Shown here piece after piece: positions 26,616 through 35,704 of a stretch of DNA of 64,000 nucleotides; position 1 is the stretch's first letter; each line of letters starts with the position of its first letter. Under the pieces are notes generated by a model. The model did not search any database. It was not told the origin of the DNA and saw nothing but the letters and a program-made list of their open reading frames with translations. A program made the position numbers and the translations under genes. The stretch is taken from NCBI RefSeq assembly GCF_023264855.1, contig NZ_JAHFUW010000003.1, forward strand, positions 87,030 through 151,029, given 5' to 3'. The DNA comes from Herbiconiux sp. (GTDB lineage: Bacteria; Actinomycetota; Actinomycetes; Actinomycetales; Microbacteriaceae).

Positions 26616-27521
26616 TCATCCCTTGGTCGCGCCGCTGGCGAGGCTGTAGGTCATGGCTTTGTTCAGCAGCAGGAACACCAGCAGCAGTGGGGTGATGCTG
26701 ACGCACACGGCCGCGAAGGTGGCCGTCCAGTCGACCTTGCCCATGGCGCCGATGTAGTTCTGCAGGCCGAGCGGGATCGTCTTCAGGTCGTCGGTCAGCA
26801 CGAAGGTGTTGGCGAAGATGAAGTCGTTCCAGATGAAGATGCTGTTCACCATCGCCACGGTCACCATCGTGTTCACCGAGAGCGGCAGGGTGATCTGCGC
26901 GAAGATGCGGTAGGGGCCGGCGCCGTCCAGCGATGCCGCCTCGTAGATCTCGCCCGGGATGTACTCGTAGAACGACGAGAACAGGTAGATCGAGGTGGGC
27001 AGCGCGAACCCGGCGAGCGGGATGATGATCGACTGGTAGGTGTCGAGCAGGTTCACCGCCGCGTAGTCGACGAACAGCGGCACGAGCGCCACCTGAACGG
27101 GCACGATGATGCCGACCAGGAACAGCGCGCGCACGAACCGGCTGAAGCGGAAGCCGAGCACCTGCAGGGCGTAGGCGCCCATCATCCCGAGGAAGACGAT
27201 CACCACGATCGAGCCCAGCGTCACGATCAGCGAGTTCAGGATGTTGAGACCGAGGTTTCCGGTGGCGAAGGCGCGCGCGTAGTTGTCGAACGTGATCTCG
27301 GTGGGCAGGGCGAACGGGTTCCCGCCCGCGAAGTCCTGCTCGGTGCGCACGCTGGTGATGAACAGCCAGGCCAGCGGATAGACCTGCACGATCACGATCA
27401 GGGCCACGATCACGCCGGTGATCTTGCGCTGCAGGTGCAGCTGCCGACGCCGGGGCCGAGGCAGGCCCGGCTCCTCGAACTGCGGGCGGGTGGCCCGTGG
27501 GGGAGCGGTGAGGGCGGTCAT
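26616..27521 (-). CDS. CUT1 sugar ABC transporter permease, MalG type
   Basis: 301 residues from ATG 27521. Cytoplasmic N-terminus rich in Arg/Pro, then six membrane helices. The EAA loop is EIYEAASLDGAGPYRIFAQITLP (EAA...G........LP), the docking site for an MsmK/MalK-like ATPase. No ATPase gene is in the operon, so the importer probably uses a shared ATPase encoded elsewhere, as is common for actinobacterial CUT1 systems. ATGA overlap with the other permease gene. Confidence 0.93.
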   Translation of the reverse strand: MTALTAPPRATRPQFEEPGLPRPRRRQLHLQRKITGVIVALIVIVQVYPLAWLFITSVRTEQDFAGGNPFALPTEITFDNYARAFATGNLGLNILNSLIVTLGSIVVIVFLGMMGAYALQVLGFRFSRFVRALFLVGIIVPVQVALVPLFVDYAAVNLLDTYQSIIIPLAGFALPTSIYLFSSFYEYIPGEIYEAASLDGAGPYRIFAQITLPLSVNTMVTVAMVNSIFIWNDFIFANTFVLTDDLKTIPLGLQNYIGAMGKVDWTATFAAVCVSITPLLLVFLLLNKAMTYSLASGATKG

Positions 27522-28399
27522 GCGTCGGCCTTCCGTCGGAGCAGCACGAAGATCAGGCCCACGGCCACGAGGCACTCCACCACCACGAACACCGAGATGG
27601 CGCTCGCGTAGCCGTAGTTCGTGCTGGTGAACGCGGTCTTGTACATGTAGGTGGTGAGCAGCTCCGACGACTGGCCGGGGCCGCCGTTGGTGAGCAGGTA
27701 GGGGATGTCGAAGCCGCGCAGCGCATTGGTGGTGGCGATGATGGTCGTGGTGATCCAGACCGGGCGGATGTAGGGGAAGCGGATGCGCCAGAAGGTCTGC
27801 CACCACGAGGCGCCGTCGAGCTTCGCCGCCTCCTCCAGCTCGGCCGGCACCGCGAGCAGGGCCGCGTAGATGATCAGCATGTAGAGGCCCGTGAACCGCC
27901 AGCCCTCGGGAATGGAGACGGCGGCCAGCACGGTGTTCACATCCGAGAGCCAGGCGTGCTGCAGGCCGCCGAGCCCGACGAACTCGAGCACCTGGTTGAT
28001 CAGGCCCTCGGGATCCAGCGAGTAGATGCGCTGGAACAGGAAGGCGATGGCGACCGTGGAGATGACCGCCGGCAGGATGTACAGCGTCTTGACCAGCTCG
28101 CGGCCCCGCCGGAGCAGGGTCAGCAGGCTCGCCACGATCAGCGCCCCTCCGAGCTGGAGCACCAGGCAGATCGCCACGTAGCCGAGGGTGTTGCGGAACG
28201 CCGTCCAGAACACGGCGTCGCCGGTGAACATGTGCACGTAGTTCTCGACGCCCACGAAGAGCATCGGGCTGATGCCGTCCCACTCGAAGAAGCTGAGGAA
28301 CAGCGACTGGAAGATGGGCAGCAGCACGGCGATGCCGTACAGGGCCAGCGGCGGCACGAGGAAGACCAGCACGGAGAGGCGTGATCGTTGGGGGAGCAT
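27518..28399 (-). CDS. CUT1 sugar ABC transporter permease, MalF type
   Basis: 293 residues, six predicted membrane helices starting LSVLVFLVPPLALYGIAVLL. EAA loop ELEEAAKLDGASWWQTFWRIRFP. Pairs with the MalG-type permease downstream (ATGA overlap). It is separated from the substrate-binding-protein gene by 84 bases that hold a very stable hairpin and a 24-bp tandem repeat, likely lowering permease relative to binding-protein expression. Confidence 0.93.
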   Translation of the reverse strand: MLPQRSRLSVLVFLVPPLALYGIAVLLPIFQSLFLSFFEWDGISPMLFVGVENYVHMFTGDAVFWTAFRNTLGYVAICLVLQLGGALIVASLLTLLRRGRELVKTLYILPAVISTVAIAFLFQRIYSLDPEGLINQVLEFVGLGGLQHAWLSDVNTVLAAVSIPEGWRFTGLYMLIIYAALLAVPAELEEAAKLDGASWWQTFWRIRFPYIRPVWITTTIIATTNALRGFDIPYLLTNGGPGQSSELLTTYMYKTAFTSTNYGYASAISVFVVVECLVAVGLIFVLLRRKADA

Positions 28400-28412
28400 G
28401 AGGTCTCTTTCC

Positions 28413-28434
28413 CGTGGGGCCCGAAGGCCCCACG
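28413..28434 (-). promoter_or_regulatory. Intercistronic UUCG-tetraloop hairpin
   Basis: In the minus-strand transcript this is a nine-base perfect stem CGTGGGGCC / GGCCCCACG closed by the extra-stable UUCG tetraloop. It ends 13 bases before the MalF-type permease start and has no U-run, so it is better read as an mRNA stabiliser or attenuator at a processing site than as a full terminator. Confidence 0.65.
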
Positions 28435-28464
28435 TCAGGAGGGCCCGGAGGCCCCACGTCGGGA
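28417..28464. repeat. 24-bp tandem repeat, two copies
   Basis: Units 28417-28440 and 28441-28464 differ at two of 24 positions and share GGCCCCACGTC. Each unit contains a GGCC-rich hairpin; the first is the loop-side core of the UUCG hairpin. Located between the binding-protein and permease genes of the fructan operon. Confidence 0.8.
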
Positions 28465-28483
28465 GGGACGTGCGGAACGCCGG

Positions 28484-29833
28484 TTACTGGAAGGCCTTGG
28501 GCCCGTTGTCGGCGATCACACCGTCCATCGTGGAGATGAACTCGTCGGGGGCGACCTCGCCCTGCAGCAGCAGGGTCAGCTCCTGCTGCAGCCGGGTGTT
28601 CGAGGTGGGGTCGAGCTGGGTGTCCCAGGGCATCGCCGTCTTCTCGCCCACGTCGTTCGCCTGGTCGACGGCCCGCTGGTAGAGCGGGGTCGCGTTGGCC
28701 GGGATGGTGGTCTCGGCGGTCGTGGTGGGCGACAGGGCGCCGGTCGCGGCGTAGACCTCCGGGTAGCGCTTGAGGGCGAAGCCCAGGAAGTCGCGCACCA
28801 GCGGGTCGTAGGTCTTGCTGTTGACCGCCATGCCGATTCCCGAGGGGGAGACGTACTCGTTCGCGGCCGTGACGGAGTCGGCGGTCACGGGGAGCGTGAA
28901 GTAGTCGATGTCGTCGCGCACCGCGGGATCGAGGGCGTCGGTGGCGAGGCTGTTCAGCTCCCAGGTGCCGATGTTGTAGACCGCGGCCTTGCCCGAGGTG
29001 AACGAGGCCTGCGCATCCGAGTAGCCGGTCGACGAGAAGCCGTCCTGGAAGCATCCGGCCGATCCCAGGTCGCTCAGCCACTGCACGGCCTGCTCGCCCG
29101 TTGAGTCGCTGAGCGTGGCGTCGCCCTTCTTCAGCTGCTGCACGTAGTCGGGGCCGGCCGTGCGGAACGGGTAGTACGCCATGTAGCGCTCGAGCGGCCA
29201 CTGGTCTTGGCCGTCGAGGGCGATCGGGGTGATCCCGGCATCGCGGAGGGCGGTGCACATGGCGGGGAAGTCGTCGAGCGTCTTCGGCACCTGCACACCC
29301 GCCTGCTCGAACAGCGCCTTGTTGTACCAGAAGAACTCCAGCTGGAACTCGAACGGCACCATGTAGAGCGACCCGTCGTCGAAGCGCTGGTAGTTCAGCG
29401 CCGCCGGGCGGTAGTCGTCGTAGACGCCGAGGTCTTTCAGCAGCGCCTCGGCATCCATCATCGTGCCGTTGGCGGCGAGCTTCTGGGCGAACGGGGTGGC
29501 ATCCGTGTCGAACAGCTCGGGCAGCTTGTTCGCGGCGGCGAGCGTCTCGTACTTCTGGATGTAGGAGGGGCGGTCGGGCGTGGTGATCAGGTTGAGCGCG
29601 AAGCCGGGGTGGTCTTTCGCGTACTCGTCGGCGATCTGCTCCATCGCCGTGATGACGCCGCCGTCGGCCGGCCGCGAGAGCAGCCAGGAGATCTCGTGCG
29701 GCGTGATCTCGCCCTCGGGATCGACGTTCGTGGGGTCGGCGCTGGTGCCGGAGCCGGCGGCGCAGCCGGTGAGCAGAAGGCCGAAGGCGGCCACGGTGGC
29801 CGCTACTGCGAGCCGTGCACGGTTGGTTCTCAT
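28484..29833 (-). CDS. CUT1 sugar ABC transporter substrate-binding lipoprotein
   Basis: 449 residues from ATG 29833, chosen over ATG 29842 because the ACGGAG ribosome site is too close to the latter. Lipoprotein signal with lipobox LLLTGC (C24). SBP_bac_1 family: EQIADEYAKDHPGFALNLI, then a long two-lobed body with SGIGMAVNSKT. It should bind sucrose, fructo-oligosaccharides or a related fructoside, given the GH32 enzymes and fructokinase in the operon. Expressed first among the transporter subunits. Confidence 0.92.
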   Translation of the reverse strand: MRTNRARLAVAATVAAFGLLLTGCAAGSGTSADPTNVDPEGEITPHEISWLLSRPADGGVITAMEQIADEYAKDHPGFALNLITTPDRPSYIQKYETLAAANKLPELFDTDATPFAQKLAANGTMMDAEALLKDLGVYDDYRPAALNYQRFDDGSLYMVPFEFQLEFFWYNKALFEQAGVQVPKTLDDFPAMCTALRDAGITPIALDGQDQWPLERYMAYYPFRTAGPDYVQQLKKGDATLSDSTGEQAVQWLSDLGSAGCFQDGFSSTGYSDAQASFTSGKAAVYNIGTWELNSLATDALDPAVRDDIDYFTLPVTADSVTAANEYVSPSGIGMAVNSKTYDPLVRDFLGFALKRYPEVYAATGALSPTTTAETTIPANATPLYQRAVDQANDVGEKTAMPWDTQLDPTSNTRLQQELTLLLQGEVAPDEFISTMDGVIADNGPKAFQ

Positions 29834-29879
29834 GGTTTCCATCTCCGTTGATCGAATGTGTCGGGATTGGTGGTGCGGT

Positions 29880-29905
29880 GGGGTGGGTGGTGCGGGGTGG
29901 TGGGG
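29880..29905 (+). other. G-rich tract with G-quadruplex pattern
   Basis: Runs GGGG, GGG, GGGG and GGGG separated by 1, 6 and 4 bases, immediately downstream of the GH32 stop and before the binding-protein gene. The G-rich strand is the template strand for the operon, so a quadruplex could impede RNA polymerase here. Confidence 0.5.
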
Positions 29906-31393
29906 TCAGGCGTACTGGTTCTGCGGATGCCGCGTCTCGACGGGGCCGGTGGACGCGACGTGCACGGCCACCCGCAGGTCGCGGACGGTCACGGCGCCCT
30001 CGCCGGCGAAGACGCCGAGGCGGCCGCGCGGGTGGTCGTAGAGGCGCGTGCTCAGGGTCGTGCGGCCGTCCAGGTTCACGACGCAGAGGTCGCCGTCGAC
30101 GATCACCTCGAGGAGATGCGCGCCGGGCGCGAGGTCGCACGAGCGCTCGAGCTCCACGAAGAACGGCACGTCGCCGGAGATCTCCCACTGGCCGGCCCCG
30201 GTGCGGCGGCGCGGCCAGCGGTCGAACACCATTCGGCCGCGCTTGGGCTCGAGGCGCACCACGTACGAGGTGTCGCCGTCGGCGCTGGAGCGCAGCAGCA
30301 GGCCGCATTCGGTGGTGCCGGCGTCGATGTCGAGCGTCACGGAGGCGTGGAAGGCATCCGGCAGCTCCTGCTCCGAGACCAAGGCGCGGTAGCCGTCTCC
30401 GGCGTCGATCACGACGGCCGCATCCGCTGCTGGGGTGCCCGCGAGGGTGAGAGGAACGGATTCGGTGAAGCTCGCGCGGGTCTCCGGGGTGAAGCCGAAC
30501 GACAGCGTGCCGTCGGCGTTCTGCCGCGCCTCGAGCACCGACAGGGTGCCGGCCCACTGCCAGGCGCCGTCGTCACGCGAACCCTCCCGGCTGGCGATCC
30601 AGCCGAAGAAGAAGCGGCGGCCGTCGCGCTCGGCGGTCTTCGAGGCGTAGTAGGCCCGGCCGTCGATGCTGTCGTGCTCGGGAGCGATCCACGGGCCCTC
30701 GAGCGAGCGTGCCATCCGGTAGCGGGTGGTGAACGCGTCGGAGAACTCCGAGTAGACCAGGTACCACCACTCGCCCCACTGGAACACGTCGGGGCACTCG
30801 TGGGCCACGTAGCGGCGTGGGTCCCAGAACGGCTCGGCGATCCGCCAGGTCACCAGGTCGTCGGACACGCACTGGGCGATCACGCCTCGGCGGCGTTCCG
30901 GGCCGTCGGTGTGGCGGGCGGCGATCAGCATCCGCCACAGTCCCGCCTCCTCGTCGCGGAAGACGAAGGGATCGCGCCAGTCACCCGACTCGTAGCCGTG
31001 CGGGGCGCCGAAGGTATGCTGCGGATGCCGCGTCCAGGTGCGCATCCCATCGGTGCTCGTGGCATGCATCACGAGCTGCAGGGGGAGGCCGTCCGCGCCG
31101 AGACGGCGGGGGTTCTGTCCGGTGGAGAACAGGTGGTGCGTCTCGCCGTCGCGCACGATGCTGCCGGTGTACACGTTGAAGTCGGGATCGCTGTCGGAGC
31201 CGTGCTCGAAGGCGAGCCCCCTGTCCTCGAACGTCACCAGGTCGCGGGTGGAGACCGCGTGCCACGGCGTACCCGGCTTAGGGTCGGCGCGCTCCTCGTG
31301 CAGGTAGAAGAGGGTGAACTCGCCGTCCTGTTCGAAGGGGATGATGTCTCCGACCCACGCCTCGCGCGGGCGGAAGAAGATCTGCTGGGGCAT
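29906..31393 (-). CDS. GH32-family glycosidase, divergent (Aec43/FosGH2-like) subfamily
   Basis: 495 residues. GH32 five-bladed propeller plus C-terminal sandwich, but the first catalytic motif is WVGDIIPF (D16 as nucleophile) in place of WMNDPNG. The other two motifs are conserved: D141 in WRDPF and E199 in HECPD. This pattern matches, from memory, the subfamily of E. coli Aec43/FosGH2 linked to short-chain fructo-oligosaccharide use. No signal peptide, so it is cytosolic. First gene of the fructan operon, directly behind the LacI operators. Confidence 0.85.
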   Translation of the reverse strand: MPQQIFFRPREAWVGDIIPFEQDGEFTLFYLHEERADPKPGTPWHAVSTRDLVTFEDRGLAFEHGSDSDPDFNVYTGSIVRDGETHHLFSTGQNPRRLGADGLPLQLVMHATSTDGMRTWTRHPQHTFGAPHGYESGDWRDPFVFRDEEAGLWRMLIAARHTDGPERRRGVIAQCVSDDLVTWRIAEPFWDPRRYVAHECPDVFQWGEWWYLVYSEFSDAFTTRYRMARSLEGPWIAPEHDSIDGRAYYASKTAERDGRRFFFGWIASREGSRDDGAWQWAGTLSVLEARQNADGTLSFGFTPETRASFTESVPLTLAGTPAADAAVVIDAGDGYRALVSEQELPDAFHASVTLDIDAGTTECGLLLRSSADGDTSYVVRLEPKRGRMVFDRWPRRRTGAGQWEISGDVPFFVELERSCDLAPGAHLLEVIVDGDLCVVNLDGRTTLSTRLYDHPRGRLGVFAGEGAVTVRDLRVAVHVASTGPVETRHPQNQYA

Positions 31394-31409
31394 CGTCGTC
31401 GAGTCCTTT

Positions 31410-31467
31410 GGTTAATCGCTTGAGCACGACCATAAGGGTCCCCGAAACCATGATCAAGCGGTTAACC
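31410..31467 (-). promoter_or_regulatory. Fructan operon promoter with two LacI-type operators
   Basis: On the minus strand, -35 TTGATC (31452-31457) and -10 TATGGT (31429-31434) are 17 bases apart, upstream of the GH32 start at 31393. Two inverted copies of GGTTAAYCGCTTGA flank it: 31410-31423 downstream of the -10, and 31454-31467 across the -35. Their centres are 44 bp apart, about four helical turns. Such pairs fit co-operative LacI binding or looping. Confidence 0.72.
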
Positions 31468-31513
31468 AGATTTAATCAGATCCGCGTCTTCTCCCGCGCG
31501 GACAGCGGGCGCG

Positions 31514-31586
31514 GTTCACTCCAGCGAATCTCGGCGCAGGCTCACTCATAGTGCACGAGGTGCGCCTGAAACTCGCTGGAGTGAAC
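31514..31586. repeat. 73-bp interspersed palindromic element, copy B
   Basis: Same length and architecture as the copy at 20900-20972. The right arm is identical to copy A's right arm, but the 27-base core is inverted (it reads ACCTCGTGCACTATG on the minus strand). Arms pair at 18 of 23 positions. Both A and B continue GCCGCT after the right arm. It lies downstream of araA (minus strand) and upstream of the fructan promoter. Confidence 0.8.
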
Positions 31587-31616
31587 GCCGCTACCTCGTC
31601 ACGCGCTCCGCCGGGG

Positions 31617-33134
31617 TCACAGACCCTGCGCGAGGCGGTAGTACGCCTGGTTCCAGCGCACCTCGTTCGCGAAGCCCTTGCGGGTCGTGTCGGCGTCGAT
31701 GGTGAGCAGCTCGGTCTTCGCGATGGCGGCGAAATCCTCGAACACCTCGATGCCGACGGCGGTCGACATCACGGTGTGGTGGGCGGCTCCGGCGGTGAGC
31801 CAGGCGGCGGCCGAGACGGCGAACGAAGGCTCTGGGCGCCAGACGGCGCGGCCCACCGGCAGGTTCGGCAGGGGAGCGCGCGGCTCGACGACCTCCACGA
31901 CGTTCGCCACGAGGCGGAAGCGGTCGCGCATGTCCGACAGGGCCACCACCACGGCGGGACCCGGGTCGGCCGTGAACACCAGGCGCACCGGGTCGTCCTT
32001 GCCGCCGATGCCGAGCGGGTGGATCTCCAGCGTCGGCCGGGCCGTGGTGAGCGAGGGGCTCACCTCGAGCATGTGCGCGCCCAGGATGGTCTCGGCACCC
32101 TCGACGAGGTCGTAGGTGTAGTCCTCCATGAGCGACGCCCCGCCGGGCAGGCCCGCACCCATGACGTTCGCGGCGCGCACCAGGATGGCGGTCTTCCAGT
32201 CGCCCTCGGCGCCGAAGCCGTAGCCCTCGGCCATCAGGCGCTGCACGGCGAGCCCGGGCAGCTGCTTCAGCGCGCCCAGGTCTTCGAAGCTCGTGGTGAA
32301 CGCTCCGAAGCCTCCTTCTTCCAGGAAGGAGCGGAGCCCGAGCTCGATCGCGGCGCCGTCGCGAAGGGACTGGTTCCGCTCACCGCCGCTCCGGAGCTCG
32401 GGCACCACATCGTAGAGATCTTCGTACTCGGCCACCAGCGCGTCGACATCCGCCGACGACGCCGCGGCCACGGCATCCGCCAGCTCGTTCACGCCCCAGG
32501 TGTTCACCTGCACGCCGAAGCGCAGCTCGGCCTCGGTCTTGTCGCCCTCGGTCACCGCCACGTAGCGCATGTTGTCGCCGAAGCGGGCCAGCTTGAGGGT
32601 CTTCACGGCCTGCCAGCCGGCGGATGCGCGGGCCCAGTCGGCGATCTGCTTCTGCACCAGCGGGTTGCTCGCGTGGCCGACCGCGGTCTTGCGGGCCACG
32701 CCCAGCCGGGTCTGGATGTAGCCGAACTCGCGGTCGCCGTGGGCGGCCTGGTTGAGGTTCATGAAGTCGAAGTCGATGTCGGCGTAGGGCAGCTCGACGT
32801 TCGCCTGGGTGTGCAGGTGCAGCAGCGGCTTGGCGAGGGCGTCGAGGCCGGCGATCCACATCTTCGCGGGGCTGAAGGTGTGCATCCAGGCCATCACGCC
32901 GATCACGCGGTCGTCGGCGTTCGCGTCGAGGGCGGCGCGACGGATCGACTCGCTGTCCTTCAGCACGGGCTTCCAGACGATCTTCACGGGGATCGCGGAT
33001 GCGTCATCCAGCGTCGCCACGATCTGCTGCGACTGCTCGGCGACCTGGCGGAGGGTCTCTTCGCCGTAGAGGTTCTGGCTGCCGGTGAAGAACCAGATCT
33101 CGTACGGGGAGAGGTCGGTGCTGAGGCGGGTCAT
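31617..33134 (-). CDS. araA: L-arabinose isomerase
   Basis: 505 residues, the usual AraA length. Characteristic N-terminus [18 protein letters not shown], then [24 protein letters not shown], and [14 protein letters not shown]; the metal-site region [14 protein letters not shown] is present. Converts L-arabinose to L-ribulose (Mn-dependent) in the cytosol. Translated from an ATGA overlap with the AraB-AraD fusion gene upstream, so this two-gene operon encodes all three steps from L-arabinose to D-xylulose 5-phosphate. No arabinose transporter is in the window. Confidence 0.97.
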   Translation of the reverse strand: MTRLSTDLSPYEIWFFTGSQNLYGEETLRQVAEQSQQIVATLDDASAIPVKIVWKPVLKDSESIRRAALDANADDRVIGVMAWMHTFSPAKMWIAGLDALAKPLLHLHTQANVELPYADIDFDFMNLNQAAHGDREFGYIQTRLGVARKTAVGHASNPLVQKQIADWARASAGWQAVKTLKLARFGDNMRYVAVTEGDKTEAELRFGVQVNTWGVNELADAVAAASSADVDALVAEYEDLYDVVPELRSGGERNQSLRDGAAIELGLRSFLEEGGFGAFTTSFEDLGALKQLPGLAVQRLMAEGYGFGAEGDWKTAILVRAANVMGAGLPGGASLMEDYTYDLVEGAETILGAHMLEVSPSLTTARPTLEIHPLGIGGKDDPVRLVFTADPGPAVVVALSDMRDRFRLVANVVEVVEPRAPLPNLPVGRAVWRPEPSFAVSAAAWLTAGAAHHTVMSTAVGIEVFEDFAAIAKTELLTIDADTTRKGFANEVRWNQAYYRLAQGL

Positions 33135-35614
33135 GCGAGGGATCCTGTCGGGTCTTGTCCGTAGACGTTCTGATAGCGGGTGAAGAGGGAGTCGACGGCG
33201 TCGGCGGCGATCGGCGGTGGGGTCTCGCCGCCGCCGAGCTGACGGGAGAACAGCACCGAGCGGGCCACGTCCTCCACCATCACGGCGGCTTTCACGGCAT
33301 CGCGGGCGTCCTTGCCGATGGTGAACGGGCCGTGGCTCTTCATCAGCACGGCCCGCGACCGGTGGCCGCGGAGGGTCTCGACGATGCCCCGGCCGATCGA
33401 GTCGTCACCGATGATCGCGAACGGCCCGATCGGCACCTCGCCGCCGAACTCGTCGGCCATCGCCGTGGTGACGCAGGGGATCGGCTCGCCCCGGGCGGCC
33501 CAGGCGACGGCATAGGGGGAGTGGGTGTGCACCACCCCGCCGACCTCGGGCATCTCCCGGTACACGTAGGCGTGGGCGGCGGTGTCACTCGAAGGGGAGC
33601 GGTCCGAGCCCTCGGTGCCGGGGATGACGCGGCCGTCGAGGTCGCAGAGGATCATGTTCTGCGGCGCCAGCGCGTCGTAGTCGACGCCGCTCGGCTTGAT
33701 GACGAAGAGGTCGGCGCCCGGCACACGGCCCGAGATGTTGCCGCCGGTCCACTGCACGAGGTTGTACCGGGTGAGCTGGGCGTGCAGGTCGCTGACCTCC
33801 TGGCGCACCCGGTCGATGGTGGCCTGCAACTCGGGGCCGGGAGCGAAGGCTCCGGATGCCACGGCCGGGCCGGTCTCGGTCGAGGTGCCGCCGGGCGCGG
33901 TGCCGGTGGGCGCGGTGGGCGCGCTCGAGGACGACGGGCCGGCGGGTGAGGTGCTCGGGGAGCCGGCGGGCGCGGTGGTGGAGGTGGCGGGCAGCGGAAG
34001 CGCCTCGACCGCGGCGGCCTCGACGGCCAGTCCGGCTCGGTAGCGCTCGAGGTAGGCGGCGAAGCCGGCCACATCGGCGGGTTCGGGATCGACGCTTCGC
34101 AGGTCGGCGCCGGCGAACACTTCGCTCGCCAGGAACGCGTCGAGGGCGACTCCGGATGCGGCGGGTCGCAGGTAGGCGGCCAGCACGGCGACGCCCCAGG
34201 CACCGCCCTCCGAGGCGGTCTCGGTCACGGTCACGGGAGCGTCGAGCGCGCCGGCCAGGAACCGCTGGGCGACGCCGGCGGTGCGGAACAGCCCGCCGTG
34301 CGCGAACATCCGGTCGATCGCCACGCCCTCCTCGGTGAGCACGCGCAGGCCGAGTGCCAGGGTGCCGAAGACGCCGTAGAGCTGGGCGCGCGCGAAGTCG
34401 GCGAGCGTGAGGGCGCTGCCGGGGCTCCGCACGACCAGCGGGCGCCCCTCGGCGAGGCCGGCGATGGGCTCGCCGGCCAGATGGTTGTAGGCGAGCACGC
34501 CCCCCGCATCCGGAGCGCCGAGCAGTGCCTCGCGGAACAGCACGTCGAACACCGCGTCGCCCTCGACCGGCGCGCCGGCCGCCGCCGAGAACCGCTCGAA
34601 CAGGCCGGCCCAGGCGGCGAGTTCACTCGCGCCGTTGTTGCAGTGAACCATGGACACCGGGTCGCCGGCGGGTGTGGTCACCAGGTCGAGTTCGTGGTGC
34701 ACCTCACGCAGCGGATGCTCGAGCACCACCATCGCGAAGATGCTCGTACCCGCGCTCACGTTGCCGGTGCGCGGAGCCACGGCTCCGGTGGCGACCATGC
34801 CGGTTCCCGCGTCGCCCTCGGGCGGGCAGAGCGGTGCGCCCGGCTGCAGTGCGCCGCTCGGGTCGAGCAGGGCCGCGCCCTCGGCGGTGAGCTCGCCCGC
34901 CGGCTGTCCGGCCACGAGAACCTCGGGCAGCAGCGCGCGCAGGTCGTGAGGCAGCTCGGGAGCGGTCTCGGCGAGCAGCCCGTCGTATCGGGCGAGTATC
35001 TCGGCGTCGTAGTCGTTCGTGCGGGCGTCGATCGGGAACATCCCCGAGGCATCGCCGACCCCGAGCACGCGCCGGCCGGTGAGGCGCTCGTGCACGTGCC
35101 CGGCCAGGGTCGTGAGGTGCCGGATGTGCGGCACGTGCGCCTCGTGATCGAGCACGGCCTGGTGCAGATGGGCTACCGACCAGCGCAGTGGGATGTTCAC
35201 CCCGAACAGCTCGGAGAGTGCGGCCGCCGCGGGGCCGGTGCTGGTGTTGCGCCAGGTGCGGAACGGCGTGAGCAGCTCGCCGGCCGCGTCGAACGCCAGG
35301 TAGCCGTGCATCATCGCCGAGACGCCGATGGCTCCGTAACCGGCCGGATGCACGCCGTAGCGCGTCGCGACGTCGGCGGCGAGGTCGGCGTAGGCGGCCT
35401 GGAGGCCCGCCCAGACGGCGTCGAGGGGGTAGGTCCAGACGCCCTCGTGGAACTCGTTCTCCCAGCTGTGGCTGCCGACCGCGAGCACGGCGTGGTCGTC
35501 GCCGATCAGGCAGGCCTTGATGCGCGTGGAGCCCAGCTCGATGCCGAGGACGGCGCGACCGGAGGCAATCGTCTCGCGGGCGGCCTCGTGCTCGGGGGCG
35601 GCGGGCTGGCTCAT
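33131..35614 (-). CDS. Fused ribulokinase (AraB) - L-ribulose-5-phosphate 4-epimerase (AraD)
   Basis: 827 residues from ATG 35614 (AAGGAG nine bases upstream). Residues ~20-540 are an FGGY-family ribulokinase ([38 protein letters not shown]). Residues ~542-593 are a Ser/Thr/Pro/Ala/Gly linker. Residues 594-827 are a complete class II aldolase-type epimerase like AraD, with [12 protein letters not shown], zinc ligands H696 and H698 (VVHTHS) and H761 (SHGPFT), and the C-terminal NVYGQ. araB and araD are normally separate genes. Here one open frame joins them, which would channel L-ribulose via its phosphate to D-xylulose 5-phosphate. No frame break is visible. Confidence 0.93.
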   Translation of the reverse strand: MSQPAAPEHEAARETIASGRAVLGIELGSTRIKACLIGDDHAVLAVGSHSWENEFHEGVWTYPLDAVWAGLQAAYADLAADVATRYGVHPAGYGAIGVSAMMHGYLAFDAAGELLTPFRTWRNTSTGPAAAALSELFGVNIPLRWSVAHLHQAVLDHEAHVPHIRHLTTLAGHVHERLTGRRVLGVGDASGMFPIDARTNDYDAEILARYDGLLAETAPELPHDLRALLPEVLVAGQPAGELTAEGAALLDPSGALQPGAPLCPPEGDAGTGMVATGAVAPRTGNVSAGTSIFAMVVLEHPLREVHHELDLVTTPAGDPVSMVHCNNGASELAAWAGLFERFSAAAGAPVEGDAVFDVLFREALLGAPDAGGVLAYNHLAGEPIAGLAEGRPLVVRSPGSALTLADFARAQLYGVFGTLALGLRVLTEEGVAIDRMFAHGGLFRTAGVAQRFLAGALDAPVTVTETASEGGAWGVAVLAAYLRPAASGVALDAFLASEVFAGADLRSVDPEPADVAGFAAYLERYRAGLAVEAAAVEALPLPATSTTAPAGSPSTSPAGPSSSSAPTAPTGTAPGGTSTETGPAVASGAFAPGPELQATIDRVRQEVSDLHAQLTRYNLVQWTGGNISGRVPGADLFVIKPSGVDYDALAPQNMILCDLDGRVIPGTEGSDRSPSSDTAAHAYVYREMPEVGGVVHTHSPYAVAWAARGEPIPCVTTAMADEFGGEVPIGPFAIIGDDSIGRGIVETLRGHRSRAVLMKSHGPFTIGKDARDAVKAAVMVEDVARSVLFSRQLGGGETPPPIAADAVDSLFTRYQNVYGQDPTGSLA

Positions 35615-35638
35615 GCTCGTGGACTCCTTCGGCTTGGC

Positions 35639-35704
35639 ATGTGATCGCTCATGTGATCGCTCACATTGGAGTCGAGCATACACGCCCGGGGGGCGATGTG
35701 TCAG
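35639..35704 (-). promoter_or_regulatory. Arabinose operon promoter and LacI-type operator
   Basis: On the minus strand, -35 CTGACA (35699-35704) and -10 TATGCT (35675-35680) are 18 bases apart. Immediately downstream, near the start of transcription, ATGTGATCGCTC is repeated twice in tandem (35639-35650, 35651-35662). The second copy completes the palindrome ATGTGATCGCTCACAT (35651-35666). This is a good site for the LacI-family protein encoded just upstream. The -35 overlaps the end of that regulator gene. Confidence 0.7.
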
